The notes beneath the pieces were generated by a model. That model was given only the letters and a program-made list of their open reading frames with translations. It had not been told where the DNA came from and did not search any database. Shown piece by piece: positions 1 through 9,400 of a DNA stretch of 64,000 nucleotides (the first letter of the stretch is position 1; each line of letters opens with the position of its first letter). The DNA is from Frigoribacterium sp. VKM Ac-2836. Lineage in GTDB: Bacteria; Actinomycetota; Actinomycetes; Actinomycetales; Microbacteriaceae. A program made the translations under genes and the position numbers. Where the stretch lies: the NCBI RefSeq assembly GCF_013248995.1, contig NZ_JABRPK010000002.1, forward strand, positions 248,001-312,000, read 5' to 3'.

Positions 1-1
1 C

Positions 2-64
2 TGTGCCCAACTCGGTCCGGGCGACTACGTGAACGGCGACGGACAGACCGTCAGCTGCGGGTGA
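2..64 (+). CDS. 3' end of an unidentified protein (partial)
   Basis: The window opens inside a reading frame whose last 20 residues end in DYVNGDGQTVSCG before a TGA at 62-64. Two cysteines lie in this short tail, which would suit an exported, disulfide-bonded protein, but too little is present to name a family. It converges on the gene at 161-646, with a strong hairpin between them. Confidence 0.45.
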   Translation, partial: CAQLGPGDYVNGDGQTVSCG

Positions 65-119
65 TCCCGGCGACAGACGTCGCCAGCGGAGGCGGGTCGC
101 CCGGGACGCGTGTCGCCGG

Positions 120-148
120 GGCGCGGGTCGCCGTTCACGACCCGCGCC
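120..148. terminator. hairpin between convergent genes
   Basis: An 11-bp perfect stem, GGCGCGGGTCG pairing with CGACCCGCGCC around a 7-nt loop, sits between two convergent genes. There is no clear T tract. It probably terminates transcription from both sides, as many high-GC actinobacterial terminators lack the U run. Confidence 0.5.
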
Positions 149-160
149 GCGCCTCCTCGG

Positions 161-646
161 TCAGAGCGAGACGGTGCCGGTGTCGGCGACGTTCTTCGGG
201 TGCCCGCCCGTCACGGCGGCCTTGGCGTACTTGAAGAGGGTGACGGCCTTGGGCTCGTTGCTGACCCAGTACTCGGCCGTGTCGACGTCGACCTCGAGCA
301 GGGCGACGCTGGGGTCGTCGCGGCCCTGGTCGAACCAGGCCTCGGCGCCGGTCGTCCACAGCTCGTCGATCAGCGCGGCGTCCTTGACCACCGACGCCGT
401 CCCGGCGAGCGACAGGTAGCCCTTGCCGGTCTCGACGGCGACGTTCACCTGCGGGTGCGCCTTGACGTCGTCCACCTTGGGGGAGGGGTCGCGGGTGAAG
501 AAGTACACCTTGCCGTCGAAGTCGCGGTCGACGAGAGCGAGGGGGCGGCTCACCAGGTGGCCGTGGCTGCTCTGGGTGGTGAGGATGCCGATGCGGCCCG
601 CGTCGAGGACCTCGCCGATCTTGCTGCTGTCGTTGGTCTCAGTCAT
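161..646 (-). CDS. pyridoxamine 5'-phosphate oxidase-family (general stress 26-like) protein
   Basis: The 161-residue protein has the split-barrel flavin-binding fold of the PNPOx-like general stress protein 26 group. An early strand reads GILTTQSSHGHLVSRPLALV, followed by VYFFTRDPSPKVDDVKAHPQVNVAV and a later LSLAGTASVV segment, all typical of that family. Members bind FMN, FAD or F420; the substrate here is unknown. The ATG at 646 is leaderless: TAGGGT lies seven bases upstream and there is no Shine-Dalgarno. It is transcribed away from trhO and is probably monocistronic. It is not a true PdxH, which is longer and has a C-terminal PLP-binding signature. Confidence 0.85.
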   Translation of the reverse strand: MTETNDSSKIGEVLDAGRIGILTTQSSHGHLVSRPLALVDRDFDGKVYFFTRDPSPKVDDVKAHPQVNVAVETGKGYLSLAGTASVVKDAALIDELWTTGAEAWFDQGRDDPSVALLEVDVDTAEYWVSNEPKAVTLFKYAKAAVTGGHPKNVADTGTVSL

Positions 647-679
647 GCCGGGGACCCTACGCCGCAGGCTCGACCACGG

Positions 680-1588
680 TCACAGCGCCGGGGGTCCGCC
701 GACGGTCACAGGGCCGGAGGCGCGGTGCCGGTCGCAGGTCACGTCGCCTCGTGCGCCGCAGCCCTCGCAGGCGACCAGTTGCTCTCGGCACTGCACCTCG
801 ACGCAGTTCTGCATGCGACTGGTCGCGGTGCCGCAGGTCTCGCAGTGGCCGATCACGGCCGCGTGGTCACTGAACTCGACCGAGCCGCGTCCGTCGAAGA
901 CGTAGAGCGAACCGTCCCACAGGCCGTCGTCGCCGAAGCGCTCGCCGTACCGCACGACACCCCCGTCGAGTTGATAGACCCGCGAGAAGCCGCGTGCCGT
1001 CATGAGGGAGGAGAGCACCTCGCAGCGCACACCACCCGTGCAGTAGGTGACGACGGGCTCGTCCTTGAGGTGGTCGTAGCGGCCGCTGTCGAGTTCGGCC
1101 ACGAAGTCGCGGGTGGTCGCCACGTCGGGCACCACGGCGTCTCGGAACCGGCCTATCCGTGACTCGTACTCGTTGCGCCCGTCGAAGAAGGTGACCTGCT
1201 CGCGATCGACGAGCTCGTGCAGTTCGTCGGGGGACAGGCGCTCGCCCGTGCCCACGACTCCGGACTCGTCGACCTCGAGCTCGTCGGGTGCGCCGAACGT
1301 CACGATCTCGTCGCGCACCTTGACCGACAACCGGGGGAAGTCGCTGCCGGTGCCTTCGCTCCACTTGACGTCGAGCTGGGCCAGCGCGGGGTGCTGCCGT
1401 GTCTTCTTGAGCCACCGTTTGACGTCGGGCAGGTCGCCACCGAGCGTGCCGTTGACGCCCTGCGTCGAGACGAGCACGCGGCCCGTCAGGTCGAGCGATT
1501 CGGCCAGGTCGCGCTGCCAGAGGCGGATGGCCTCGGGATCGGCCAGGGGCGTGAACACGTAGAAGAGCACGATCTTCGGGGTGGCCAT
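680..1588 (-). CDS. trhO: tRNA uridine(34) hydroxylase, rhodanese family (TrhO/YceA)
   Basis: The 302-residue protein has the TrhO layout: an N-terminal ferredoxin-like domain (about residues 1-95, with [13 protein letters not shown]), a rhodanese domain with the active-site loop CTGGVRCE near residue 185, and a cysteine-rich C-terminus (CETCG, CREQ, CEGCG) that resembles a zinc site. The family uses prephenate-independent oxygen chemistry to form 5-hydroxyuridine at tRNA position 34. The ATG at 1588 is preceded by TAGACT six bases upstream, so it is probably leaderless. Length matches the family. Confidence 0.88.
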   Translation of the reverse strand: MATPKIVLFYVFTPLADPEAIRLWQRDLAESLDLTGRVLVSTQGVNGTLGGDLPDVKRWLKKTRQHPALAQLDVKWSEGTGSDFPRLSVKVRDEIVTFGAPDELEVDESGVVGTGERLSPDELHELVDREQVTFFDGRNEYESRIGRFRDAVVPDVATTRDFVAELDSGRYDHLKDEPVVTYCTGGVRCEVLSSLMTARGFSRVYQLDGGVVRYGERFGDDGLWDGSLYVFDGRGSVEFSDHAAVIGHCETCGTATSRMQNCVEVQCREQLVACEGCGARGDVTCDRHRASGPVTVGGPPAL

Positions 1589-1684
1589 CCACGGAGTCTA
1601 GTTTCTCGGTCCACTGCTCGACGCACAGGGCATGAATGCCTTATGCTTTCGACCAGAATATCGCACATCAACAGAGAGGCGCCG

Positions 1685-3079
1685 ATGCCCGTCCCGTCCC
1701 CCACCCGCCCGGCCATCCCTCGTCGCCTGCACAAGGACGCCGTGTTCGACCACCTCGCCGCGGCCATCCTCGACGGCACCCTGCGGCCGGGCGAACGCCT
1801 CCGTGATGCCGACTGCGAGGCGTGGTTGGGTGTCTCGCGGACGCCGATCCGGGTCGCCATCGCGAAGCTCGAACACATCGGCCTCGTCGACTCGACGGCG
1901 GGTCGAGCGATCCGCGTGGTCGTCCCACGTCGCGGGCTCGCCGTCGACCTGCTCGAGGCCGCGTGCGCACTGCTCTGCGCGGTGGTCCCGTCGAGACTCG
2001 CCGGGCAAGACGAGGGCGAGCGTGCCGAGATCGATCGGCGACTCGGAGTCCTGGCCGATGCCTGCGCGGCGGCACCGCGGTCGTCCCGACCACCTGTCGA
2101 CGAGATGGTCGAGGCCGGACGAGCGGTGTGGGCGATGCTGATCGCACCCGCACCGGACGGTCTCGCCGTCCGGTGCGCCGAGCGTCTGGCGCTGCCCTTG
2201 CGGCATCACCTGCGCGACGTCTCGACGGACGATCTCGGCATCCTCGCGGACCTGATCGACGAGGTCCGTCGCCGCATGGCCACCGAGCGCCGTAGTGAGG
2301 GGCGAGCTGTCGAGGACGTGCTGGCACGGGGTCTCCGGCGTCTGGGGGCCGGTGGCCCCGTCGGGGCCGGGTCGGCCGTCGCCGCCGATCGCGGGCCCCT
2401 CCCTGGCCGCCCGGGCTCGGCCCCCGGGGCACGGTCCGGTGTCGAGTCCCCTCTCGGCCGTCGACGTCTGAGCGACGACGTCCACGACCTCGTGCTCACG
2501 GCCGTCCTGGACGGCACCCTGGCCCCCGACGAGCGCCTCGTCGACGACGAGCTCATCGCGTGGCTCGGGGTGTCGCGCACACCGATCCGCTCCGCGCTCG
2601 AGCGGCTCGACGAGGCCGGGCTCGTCGAGCTGGCGCCGAACCGGTACACCCGGGTGGCGCGCCCTCGATCGGGCGATGTCGTCGCCGCCCGCGACCTGTA
2701 CGCGTCCCTCGTGTCGTGGTCGGCCAACCGGGTCGGGTCGCCGATCGGTGAGCGGAGCGACGAGCTCGCGTCGATGCTCACCCGTCTCGACCCGGTCATG
2801 CGACGCGCCGAGGGGCACCGGACGACCATGACGACCCTCTCGTGCGTCCACCCGGTGGTGCGGTGGCTCGCATCCGCCGAGGCGTCGCCGTCGCTCGCCC
2901 GCGAACTCGACCTGCTCGAGCCCCGACTCGCCCACGGCCTCGTCGCCTGCGGCTTCACTCTGCCGGCCGGGGCCTGGAGCTCGTTCTCGTCCACCGTCAC
3001 CGCGATCCGGGTCGCTGGTGGGGGAGTCGGGCCGGCCGTCGCCGACTTGGTCCGCTCGCTCAGCGACCCTGCCGGCTGA
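1685..3079 (+). CDS. regulator with two tandem GntR-type winged-helix domains
   Basis: The 464-residue protein carries two complete GntR winged helices, at about residues 14-80 and 260-325. Both contain the recognition-helix signature WLGVSRTPIR preceded by DGTLxPxERL and followed by an LxxxGLVE turn. A short helical segment without an obvious FadR/VanR effector motif follows each one, so the gene looks like an internal duplication. The ATG at 1685 was chosen because AGAGAGG lies just upstream; an in-frame ATG at 1643 is the alternative. The 3' end overlaps the convergent LCP gene by 20 bases. A single-domain GntR with a very similar PNRYTRV wing is at 62571-63140. The target genes cannot be read from the sequence. 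Confidence 0.8.
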   Translation: MPVPSPTRPAIPRRLHKDAVFDHLAAAILDGTLRPGERLRDADCEAWLGVSRTPIRVAIAKLEHIGLVDSTAGRAIRVVVPRRGLAVDLLEAACALLCAVVPSRLAGQDEGERAEIDRRLGVLADACAAAPRSSRPPVDEMVEAGRAVWAMLIAPAPDGLAVRCAERLALPLRHHLRDVSTDDLGILADLIDEVRRRMATERRSEGRAVEDVLARGLRRLGAGGPVGAGSAVAADRGPLPGRPGSAPGARSGVESPLGRRRLSDDVHDLVLTAVLDGTLAPDERLVDDELIAWLGVSRTPIRSALERLDEAGLVELAPNRYTRVARPRSGDVVAARDLYASLVSWSANRVGSPIGERSDELASMLTRLDPVMRRAEGHRTTMTTLSCVHPVVRWLASAEASPSLARELDLLEPRLAHGLVACGFTLPAGAWSSFSSTVTAIRVAGGGVGPAVADLVRSLSDPAG

Positions 3080-4073
3080 TCGCCGTGAGGTCGTCGTCGG
3101 CGAAAGCGCGACGGACCTCGGCCAGGGAGGCCTCGTCGACCGTGACGATCGACTGCCCGTCGGGTGAGGTGGCCGTTCCCGTGACCGGCATCGTGAACGA
3201 CGTCACGTCGGCCGGGCGGAGATGGCGCAGCGAGACGGCCAAGCCGATCATGTCGCCGGTGGTCCACGAGTCGTCGACGCCGACGTGGCCGGCCGCCTCC
3301 TGGACGACAGCGGCCACCCGGGCTGGATCGGTCAGCGACTGGGTGCTCAGCAGGCGATCCGCGATGCCTGCCACGAGGGCCTGCTGGTTGCGCATCCGCT
3401 GGAAGTCTCCGTCAGCGAAGGCGTGACGCTCGCGGACGTAGTCGAGGGCGCTCGGCCCGTCGAGCGTGAGCGGCCCCTCGGCGAAGACGCGTCCGTTCCG
3501 GGTGAAGGCCACCTCGTTCTCGACCCTCACGGCCCCGAGGGTCGCCACGATGGACTGCACCCCGGAGAAGTCGACGACGGCGACGTGATCGACACGGGCT
3601 CCTGTCAGCCCCTCGATCGTCCGTGCCTCGAGGGCGGCGCCGCCCCAGGCGAGAGCCGCGTTGACCTTCGCCGGCCCGTGACCGGGCACGTCGACCCACG
3701 TGTCGCGGGGGATCGACATGAGGTCGACCGAGCGACGGTCGGCGGCCACGTGGGCGACCATGATCGTGTCGGCGCGCTGGGGCCCCGCGTCGGTGAGTTC
3801 GTCGACGTCGAGCGGTCGGCGGGAGTCCGATCCGAGCAGCAGGAGGTTGACCGAACCGTCGGCCGGCGCGGCGGGCCGGCCCGCGTAGTCCGGCAGTTCG
3901 CCGAGGTCGTCCATCGCGGTCTCTGCGGACCGGATCGTCGACCAGGCGAAGGCCGCGACGACGACGACGACACCGACCAGCACGAGCCCGGTCGACGCCA
4001 TCAGGGCCCGCACGATGACGCGACGGCGGTGCCTGGCGCTGCGGAGCTGTCGACGTGGCTGGGTGTCGGTCAT
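3060..4073 (-). CDS. LytR-CpsA-Psr (LCP) family cell-wall polymer ligase
   Basis: The 337-residue protein has a basic cytoplasmic N-terminus, one membrane segment (about residues 24-47) and an extracellular LCP domain. Family motifs are visible: LLLLGSDSR, DTIMVAHV, MSIPRDTWV, KVNAALAWGG, and DYVRERHAFADGDFQRMRNQQ near residue 225. LCP enzymes move undecaprenyl-phosphate-linked glycopolymers onto peptidoglycan. The gene lies 43 bases downstream of a polyprenyl-phosphate sugar transferase on the same strand, so the pair probably forms one operon for a surface glycan. No other glycan genes are nearby. Confidence 0.9.
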   Translation of the reverse strand: MTDTQPRRQLRSARHRRRVIVRALMASTGLVLVGVVVVVAAFAWSTIRSAETAMDDLGELPDYAGRPAAPADGSVNLLLLGSDSRRPLDVDELTDAGPQRADTIMVAHVAADRRSVDLMSIPRDTWVDVPGHGPAKVNAALAWGGAALEARTIEGLTGARVDHVAVVDFSGVQSIVATLGAVRVENEVAFTRNGRVFAEGPLTLDGPSALDYVRERHAFADGDFQRMRNQQALVAGIADRLLSTQSLTDPARVAAVVQEAAGHVGVDDSWTTGDMIGLAVSLRHLRPADVTSFTMPVTGTATSPDGQSIVTVDEASLAEVRRAFADDDLTAISRQGR

Positions 4074-4116
4074 CGGGGCTCCGGATCGTGTTCGAGGTCG
4101 GGCATAGGGCAGGGGC

Positions 4117-4854
4117 TCAGTAGGCGCCGGACGGCTTGAGGACCGCGCCGATCGTCTTGACGAGCAAGCGACCGTCGGTCGTCGGGGTCCACGCGTGGAC
4201 GTAGTCGAGGTCGAGGTCGAGCCCGGCGTCCCAGTCGAGGTCGGAGCGTCCGCCGACCTGCCACGGGCCGGTCAATCCCGGCAGCACCCGCAACCTCTCT
4301 CGGGCGCGGCTGCAGTACTGCGCGACCTCGCCCGGGAGGGCCGGGCGAGGACCGACCAGGCTCATCTCGCCTCGCAGCACGTTGACCAGCTGGGGCAGTT
4401 CGTCGAGCGAGTGCTTGCGGAGGAAGCGACCGGTCCGGGTCACCCGGGGGTCGGCGCGGAGCTTGAAGAGCGGCCCGTCGGCGTCGTTCGCCTCAGGGAG
4501 GAGCGTGTCTCCCCTGCCGTCTTCGCGCATGGAGCGGAACTTGAGCATCTCGAAGGTGCGCCCGTGGAGGCCACAGCGCACCTGGCGGTAGAGGACCGGG
4601 CCTCGGCTGTCGAGCCGGACGGCGATGGTGACGAGGGCCAGGATCGGAGCCAGCACGGTCAGGGCGGCGAGGGCCCCGACGACGTCGATCGCGCGCTTCG
4701 TCCGACGGGCGGAGGGGCGTCGGACCGGTGGAGTCGCCGGGGCGACGCCCGGTTCGTGGGCATCGCCCCGGTGGCGGCGGTCGGGCCTGACGGGTACGGA
4801 GGGGGTGTTTCTCGAGGGCGCGGAGGCGGAGACAGGTCTCGTCGTGATCGTCAT
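4117..4854 (-). CDS. undecaprenyl-phosphate sugar-phosphate transferase (WcaJ/EpsL type)
   Basis: This is a small polyprenyl phosphoglycosyltransferase: one N-terminal re-entrant membrane helix (ALAALTVLAPILALVTIAV) followed by the catalytic domain. Diagnostic motifs are GPVLYRQVRCGLHGR, FEMLKFRSMR (with the Asp-Glu dyad region after it), HSLDELPQLVNVLRGEMSLV, GPRPALPGE and LPGLTGPWQVGGRS. It would load the first sugar phosphate onto undecaprenyl phosphate at the inner face of the membrane. The ATG at 4854 gives 245 residues. An upstream in-frame TTG at 4908 would add 18, and neither start has a convincing ribosome site. It is likely co-transcribed with the LCP gene. Confidence 0.85.
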   Translation of the reverse strand: MTITTRPVSASAPSRNTPSVPVRPDRRHRGDAHEPGVAPATPPVRRPSARRTKRAIDVVGALAALTVLAPILALVTIAVRLDSRGPVLYRQVRCGLHGRTFEMLKFRSMREDGRGDTLLPEANDADGPLFKLRADPRVTRTGRFLRKHSLDELPQLVNVLRGEMSLVGPRPALPGEVAQYCSRARERLRVLPGLTGPWQVGGRSDLDWDAGLDLDLDYVHAWTPTTDGRLLVKTIGAVLKPSGAY

Positions 4855-4970
4855 CGGGGTGCTGAGCGTCTTTCGTCTGGTCCACGGCCGGAGGAGCGTG
4901 ATGCGCAAAATATCACACAGACATGAACAATGACAAAAGGACTGTCGGCGGCACCGTCTACCATCGCGAC

Positions 4971-5900
4971 ATGGACCAGGTCGAGCACGTCGGCACCGTC
5001 TACTCGTCGACGCAGCCCGTCGACGTCCGAGCCACCCTGAGGCCCTTGAGCCGCGGCTCAGGCGATCCCTCGTTCCGTGTCGACGGCGATCGCACGTGGC
5101 TCGCTCTGCGGACCCCGGCGGGTGAGGCGACGCTCTGTGTGTCGGCGAGCCGCGCCTCCTCGTCCGTCCGCGCGGATGCCTGGGGCCCGGGGGCCGCCTG
5201 GTCGGTCGACCACGTGCCCGAACTGCTCGGCCGCGGCGACGACTGGTCCGGGCTCGACGTCACGGCGAACGCGTTCCTCGCCGACGCCCGTCGGCGTCAG
5301 CCGGGGTTGCGGCTCACGCGCACCAACCTCGTGCTGCAGGCCGTCGTCCCGGCGATCCTCGAGCAGAAGGTGACGAGCGTCGAGGCCTGGCGTGCCTGGC
5401 GGCAGCTCGTGCGCCGTCACGGTACGCCGGCCCCTGGCCCGTCACCCGAGGGGCTCGTCGTTCCGCCCGACGCCCTGGGCTGGCGTCGCGTGCCGAGCTG
5501 GGAGTGGCACCGGGCGGGCGTGGGGCCGCAGCGGTCCGCGACCGTCATGAGGGTCTGTGCCGTGGCACCCGCCCTCGAGCGCACCCTGTCGGTCGGTCGT
5601 GGCGGCGACGAGGTGGCGCGGCGCCTGCGCTCGATCGCCGGTGTGGGTGTCTGGACCGCGGCCGAGACGACCCAGCGGGCGCACGGCGACCCCGACAGCC
5701 CCAGTGTCGGCGACTACCACCTGCCCGCCGTCGTCGGGTGGGCGCTCATCGGCCGACCCGTCGACGACGACGGCATGCTCGAGTTGCTCGAGCCGTGGCG
5801 TGGCCACCGCGAACACGTCATGCGACTCATCACCGGCAGCGGTTTCTCGAAGCCGAGGTTCGGCCCTCGCATGACGATCCAGGACCACCGCTTCCACTGA
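4971..5900 (+). CDS. DNA-3-methyladenine glycosylase-like HhH-GPD protein
   Basis: The 309-residue protein resembles AlkA-type glycosylases. LQAVVPAILEQKVTSVEAWRAWR begins the HhH-GPD fold. The helix-hairpin-helix is LRSIAGVGVWTAAET, and the catalytic aspartate is probably in SVGDYHLP downstream of it. These enzymes excise alkylated bases in base-excision repair. The ATG at 4971 is preferred because TACCAT lies seven bases upstream (leaderless). An earlier ATG at 4923 would add 16 residues unlike the family. The N-terminal 110 residues are variable and could be the AlkA N-domain. Confidence 0.82.
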   Translation: MDQVEHVGTVYSSTQPVDVRATLRPLSRGSGDPSFRVDGDRTWLALRTPAGEATLCVSASRASSSVRADAWGPGAAWSVDHVPELLGRGDDWSGLDVTANAFLADARRRQPGLRLTRTNLVLQAVVPAILEQKVTSVEAWRAWRQLVRRHGTPAPGPSPEGLVVPPDALGWRRVPSWEWHRAGVGPQRSATVMRVCAVAPALERTLSVGRGGDEVARRLRSIAGVGVWTAAETTQRAHGDPDSPSVGDYHLPAVVGWALIGRPVDDDGMLELLEPWRGHREHVMRLITGSGFSKPRFGPRMTIQDHRFH

Positions 5901-5955
5901 CGCGTGCTGCGACCGTGCCCTCGACGCCGGACCCGGAGCGACGCGGCGGCTCGGG

Positions 5956-6426
5956 TCAGCCCCGGGCGTCGGGTGACGCGTCCGTGCCGATCGCCTCGAG
6001 GACGCGGCCCGAGAACGCCTGGACGACCTGGGCGTCCGTGCCGAGGACGTCGGCGAAGTACCTCTTGATCGCGGCGGTGTGCCCCCGGGTCGCGGCGAGC
6101 ATGGCCCGACGGCCGTCCGGGGTCAACTCGACCCAGGTGCCGCGCGCGTCGGACGCGCACTCGGTGCGACGGACCAGCCCGCGGCGCTCCATGCGCGTGA
6201 CCTGGTGACTGACCCGGCTCTTCTCCCAGCCGATCTGCTCGGCGATGTCACGGACGCGCGAGCGTCGGTCGCTGCTGCGACCCAAGCCGACGAGGATCTC
6301 GTACTCCGGGGCGGAGACGCCCGAATCGCTCTGCAGGTGGAGTTCGAGGGCGCGGTCGAGTCGTCGTCTCATGGCGTAGAAGGAGTCCCAGACGACCCAC
6401 TCCTCGTCGGTGAGTTCGTCGGCCAT
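5956..6426 (-). CDS. MarR-family transcriptional regulator
   Basis: The 156-residue protein has the MarR winged helix: LQSDSGVSAPEYEILVGL, RVRDIAEQIGWEKSRVSHQV as the recognition helix, RMERRGLVRR, and the wing with DARGTWVELTPDGRR. It is divergent from the PutA-like gene with 41 bases between starts. The ATG at 6426 has TACACT six bases upstream, so both genes of the pair appear leaderless and their promoters overlap. Control of the neighbour or of itself is plausible. The ligand is unknown. Confidence 0.88.
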   Translation of the reverse strand: MADELTDEEWVVWDSFYAMRRRLDRALELHLQSDSGVSAPEYEILVGLGRSSDRRSRVRDIAEQIGWEKSRVSHQVTRMERRGLVRRTECASDARGTWVELTPDGRRAMLAATRGHTAAIKRYFADVLGTDAQVVQAFSGRVLEAIGTDASPDARG

Positions 6427-6467
6427 TCGCCCAGTGTAGGGACGGTGGCGCGGCATATCCTCGACCC

Positions 6468-9400
6468 ATGTCCGATGTGCACGCCGACGAAGTCACGCAG
6501 CAGACCATCGAGACAGCCCGCCGCTGGTGGGACGCCGCTCGTGCCGTCCCGGTGCAGGGTCCGGCCGCTCGGCTGGCCGAGGTGCTGCGCGACCCCCGAG
6601 GGCTCGAGTTCGCCCGCGACTTCGCCGATCGCGTCGTCCGTCCCGAAGACGACCGGGCGGCGGCGTCCGCGCTCGACTCCCTCAGCCGACGCACGCCCGC
6701 CCTGCTGCCCTGGCACCTCCGGGCGGCGATCTCGTTCGGTGGGGGATTCGGCCCCATCGCCCCCAAGCCGATCATGCCCGTCGCCAGGCGGACCCTGCGC
6801 CACATGGTCGGGCACCTGCTCGTGGACGCCCCGCCCGAGAAGCTCGGTCAGACCCTCGCCGGGCTCCGCGGCGACGGCGTCCGGCTCGACCTGACCGCCT
6901 GGGGGCCGGTGGTGTCGGGTCCGACCCAGGCCGAGCGGCGAGTCGCCGCGGTCCGGGCACTGATCGAGCGGCCCGACGTCGAGCGCGTCACGACCACGGT
7001 GCGCGAACTCGTCGGCCCGACCTCGCCGTGGGCCTTCGACGAGACGAGCGACCTTGCCGTGTCGCGGCTCGAGCCCCTGTTCGAGCTCGCCGCGTCGACG
7101 GGCACCCTCGTCACCCTGGGCGTCGACCGGCACGCCGACGTCGACCTCACGATCGACGTCTTCACGCGGCTGCTCGACCGACCCGGGCTCGAGTCGGTCA
7201 CGGCGGGCATGGTCATCCAGTCGTACGTCCCCGAGGCGCTCGACTCGCTGCGGCTGCTCACCGACTGGGCCCGGGCCCGGGTCGACCGGGGTGGGGCGCC
7301 GATCTCGGTCAGGCTGGTGAAGGGTGGGTCGCGTCGTGCCGAGGTCGTCGACGCTCGCCTCCACGACTGGCCCGTCGTCACGTTCGAGGCGAAGCACGAG
7401 ACCGACGCCAGCCACCTCCGGCTGGTCGACTTCGCGCTGCGGCCCGAGAACGCCGCTGTCGTCCGGGTCGGACTCGCGGGGCACGACGTCTTCGACCTGG
7501 CCCGTGCCGTCACCGTCGCCCGTCGACACGCCACCGACCACCTCCTCGACGTCGAGATGTGGCTGGGATCGGCGCCCGGTCTGGCCGAGGCCGTCCGCTC
7601 CGATCTGGGGTCCCTCGTCCTCCAGGTGCCGGTGATCCACCCCGGCGAGTTCGACTCCGCCGTGCGACACCTGGTGGGCCGACTCGACGCGCTCGCCGAC
7701 CCCGAGGGATTCCTCTCGAGCACCCTCGACGTCGACCACGAGGCGGCATTCGCCCGAGAGGCACGTCGACACGACCGCGCCGTCGCGACCGTGAACGAGC
7801 TGTCCTCCCTCCCTCGACGTCGGCAGGACCGATCGGGCCCGCTCGACGAAGGCCCCGACCACGTCGTCGACTTCGTGGCCGAGGGCGACACCGATCCGTC
7901 TCTCGACGGCAACAGGAGGTGGGCCCGAGGAGTCCTCGGACGCGCCCGCCGGTCGGTCGCCGGCGTCGAGACCGCGGACGCGGCCCCCTCCCTCGCAGCC
8001 GGTGCCCTCGAGGACGGTGCCCTCGAGACGATCATGACCCGCGCCTCCGCTGCCGGGGCGGCCTGGGCCGGCCGAGATCCCGAGACCCGTGCCGAACTGC
8101 TCGACCTCGCGGGCCGCGAGCTCGCCCTCCGGCGGTCGCGACTCGTCGAGGTGTCGATCAGCGAGTCCGGCTCGACCCTGTCCGAGGCCGACCACGAGGT
8201 CGGTGCGGCCGTCGACTCGGCGCATCGATCGGCGGTCCTCACCCGTGCCCTCGCGTCCGTCGACACGGCCGTGCACCGACCGCCGCGACTGACGGTCGTC
8301 GTGCCCGACCTCGTGACGCCCGCCGCGAGCACGGTCGAGTCCGTGCTCGCGGCGTTCGGAGCGGGCAGTGCCGTCGTCGTCCAGCTGCCGCGACGCCGGC
8401 GGCGGACGGTCGCCGTCGTCGCCGAAGCGCTCTGGGCCGTCGGCGTGCCCGACTCGCTCCTGGCCCTGGTCGCCGCCGACGAGCCCGACGACGAACTGTC
8501 CCTGCTGACGCACCCGGCGGTCGACCGGGTCGTCGCGCACCGGCCGATCGAGGCAGCTGTCAGCCTTCGCAGCGCCCGCACCGACCTCGACCTCGCCGTC
8601 CGGACCCCGGGGGTCACCTCGCTCGTCGTCACCCCCTCGGCCGATCTCGAGCTCGCGGCCGCCGACGTCGTGGCGAGCGTCGTCGATCACGCCGGCCGAG
8701 GTCACGGTGCTCTCGACCTCGTGCTGGCCGTCGGCTCCGTCGGTCACGGTGAGACGTTCCGCCGCCTGCTGCGCGAAGCCTTCGAAGCGGTCGTCGTCGG
8801 TCCCGCCGACGCCGTGGCCACCGTGATGGGTCCGCTCGACGCGCCTCCGACCGGGTCCGAGCTCGAGGTCCTCACCGTGCTCGGCCCCGGTGAGTCCTGG
8901 CTGGTCGAACCACGCCCCCTCGACGAGACCGGAACCCTCTGCTCGCCGGGCGTGCGCGATGGGGTCGACCCCGAGGGCGCCTTCGCCTCCCGCCCGCACA
9001 GGGTTCCCGTCGTCGGCTTCGTCGTCGTCGAGACACTCGCCGAGGCCGTCGCGGTACAGAACGCCGAGAGCGGTGGCGACGTGGCGGGGTTGCACTCGCT
9101 CGACGTCGACGAGATCGACGAGTGGCTTCATGCCGTTCGGGCCGGAGACCTCGTCGTCGGCGGGCCGACGACGGGCGCGCGGGTGCGCCGCAGACCCACC
9201 GGCGGGTGGGGACGACGGGCGATCGGCCGTGGTCTGAAGCCCGGTGGGCCCAATGCACTGATCGGGCAGGGGGCCTGGCATCACCGGGCGCACGACCCGC
9301 GTCCCTCCCTGCGCCTGCACGACGTGTCCGAGGGGGTCACCCGTCTGGTCGACGCGGCGCGACCGACGCTCTCGTTCGAGCAGTTCGACTCGCTGCGCAC

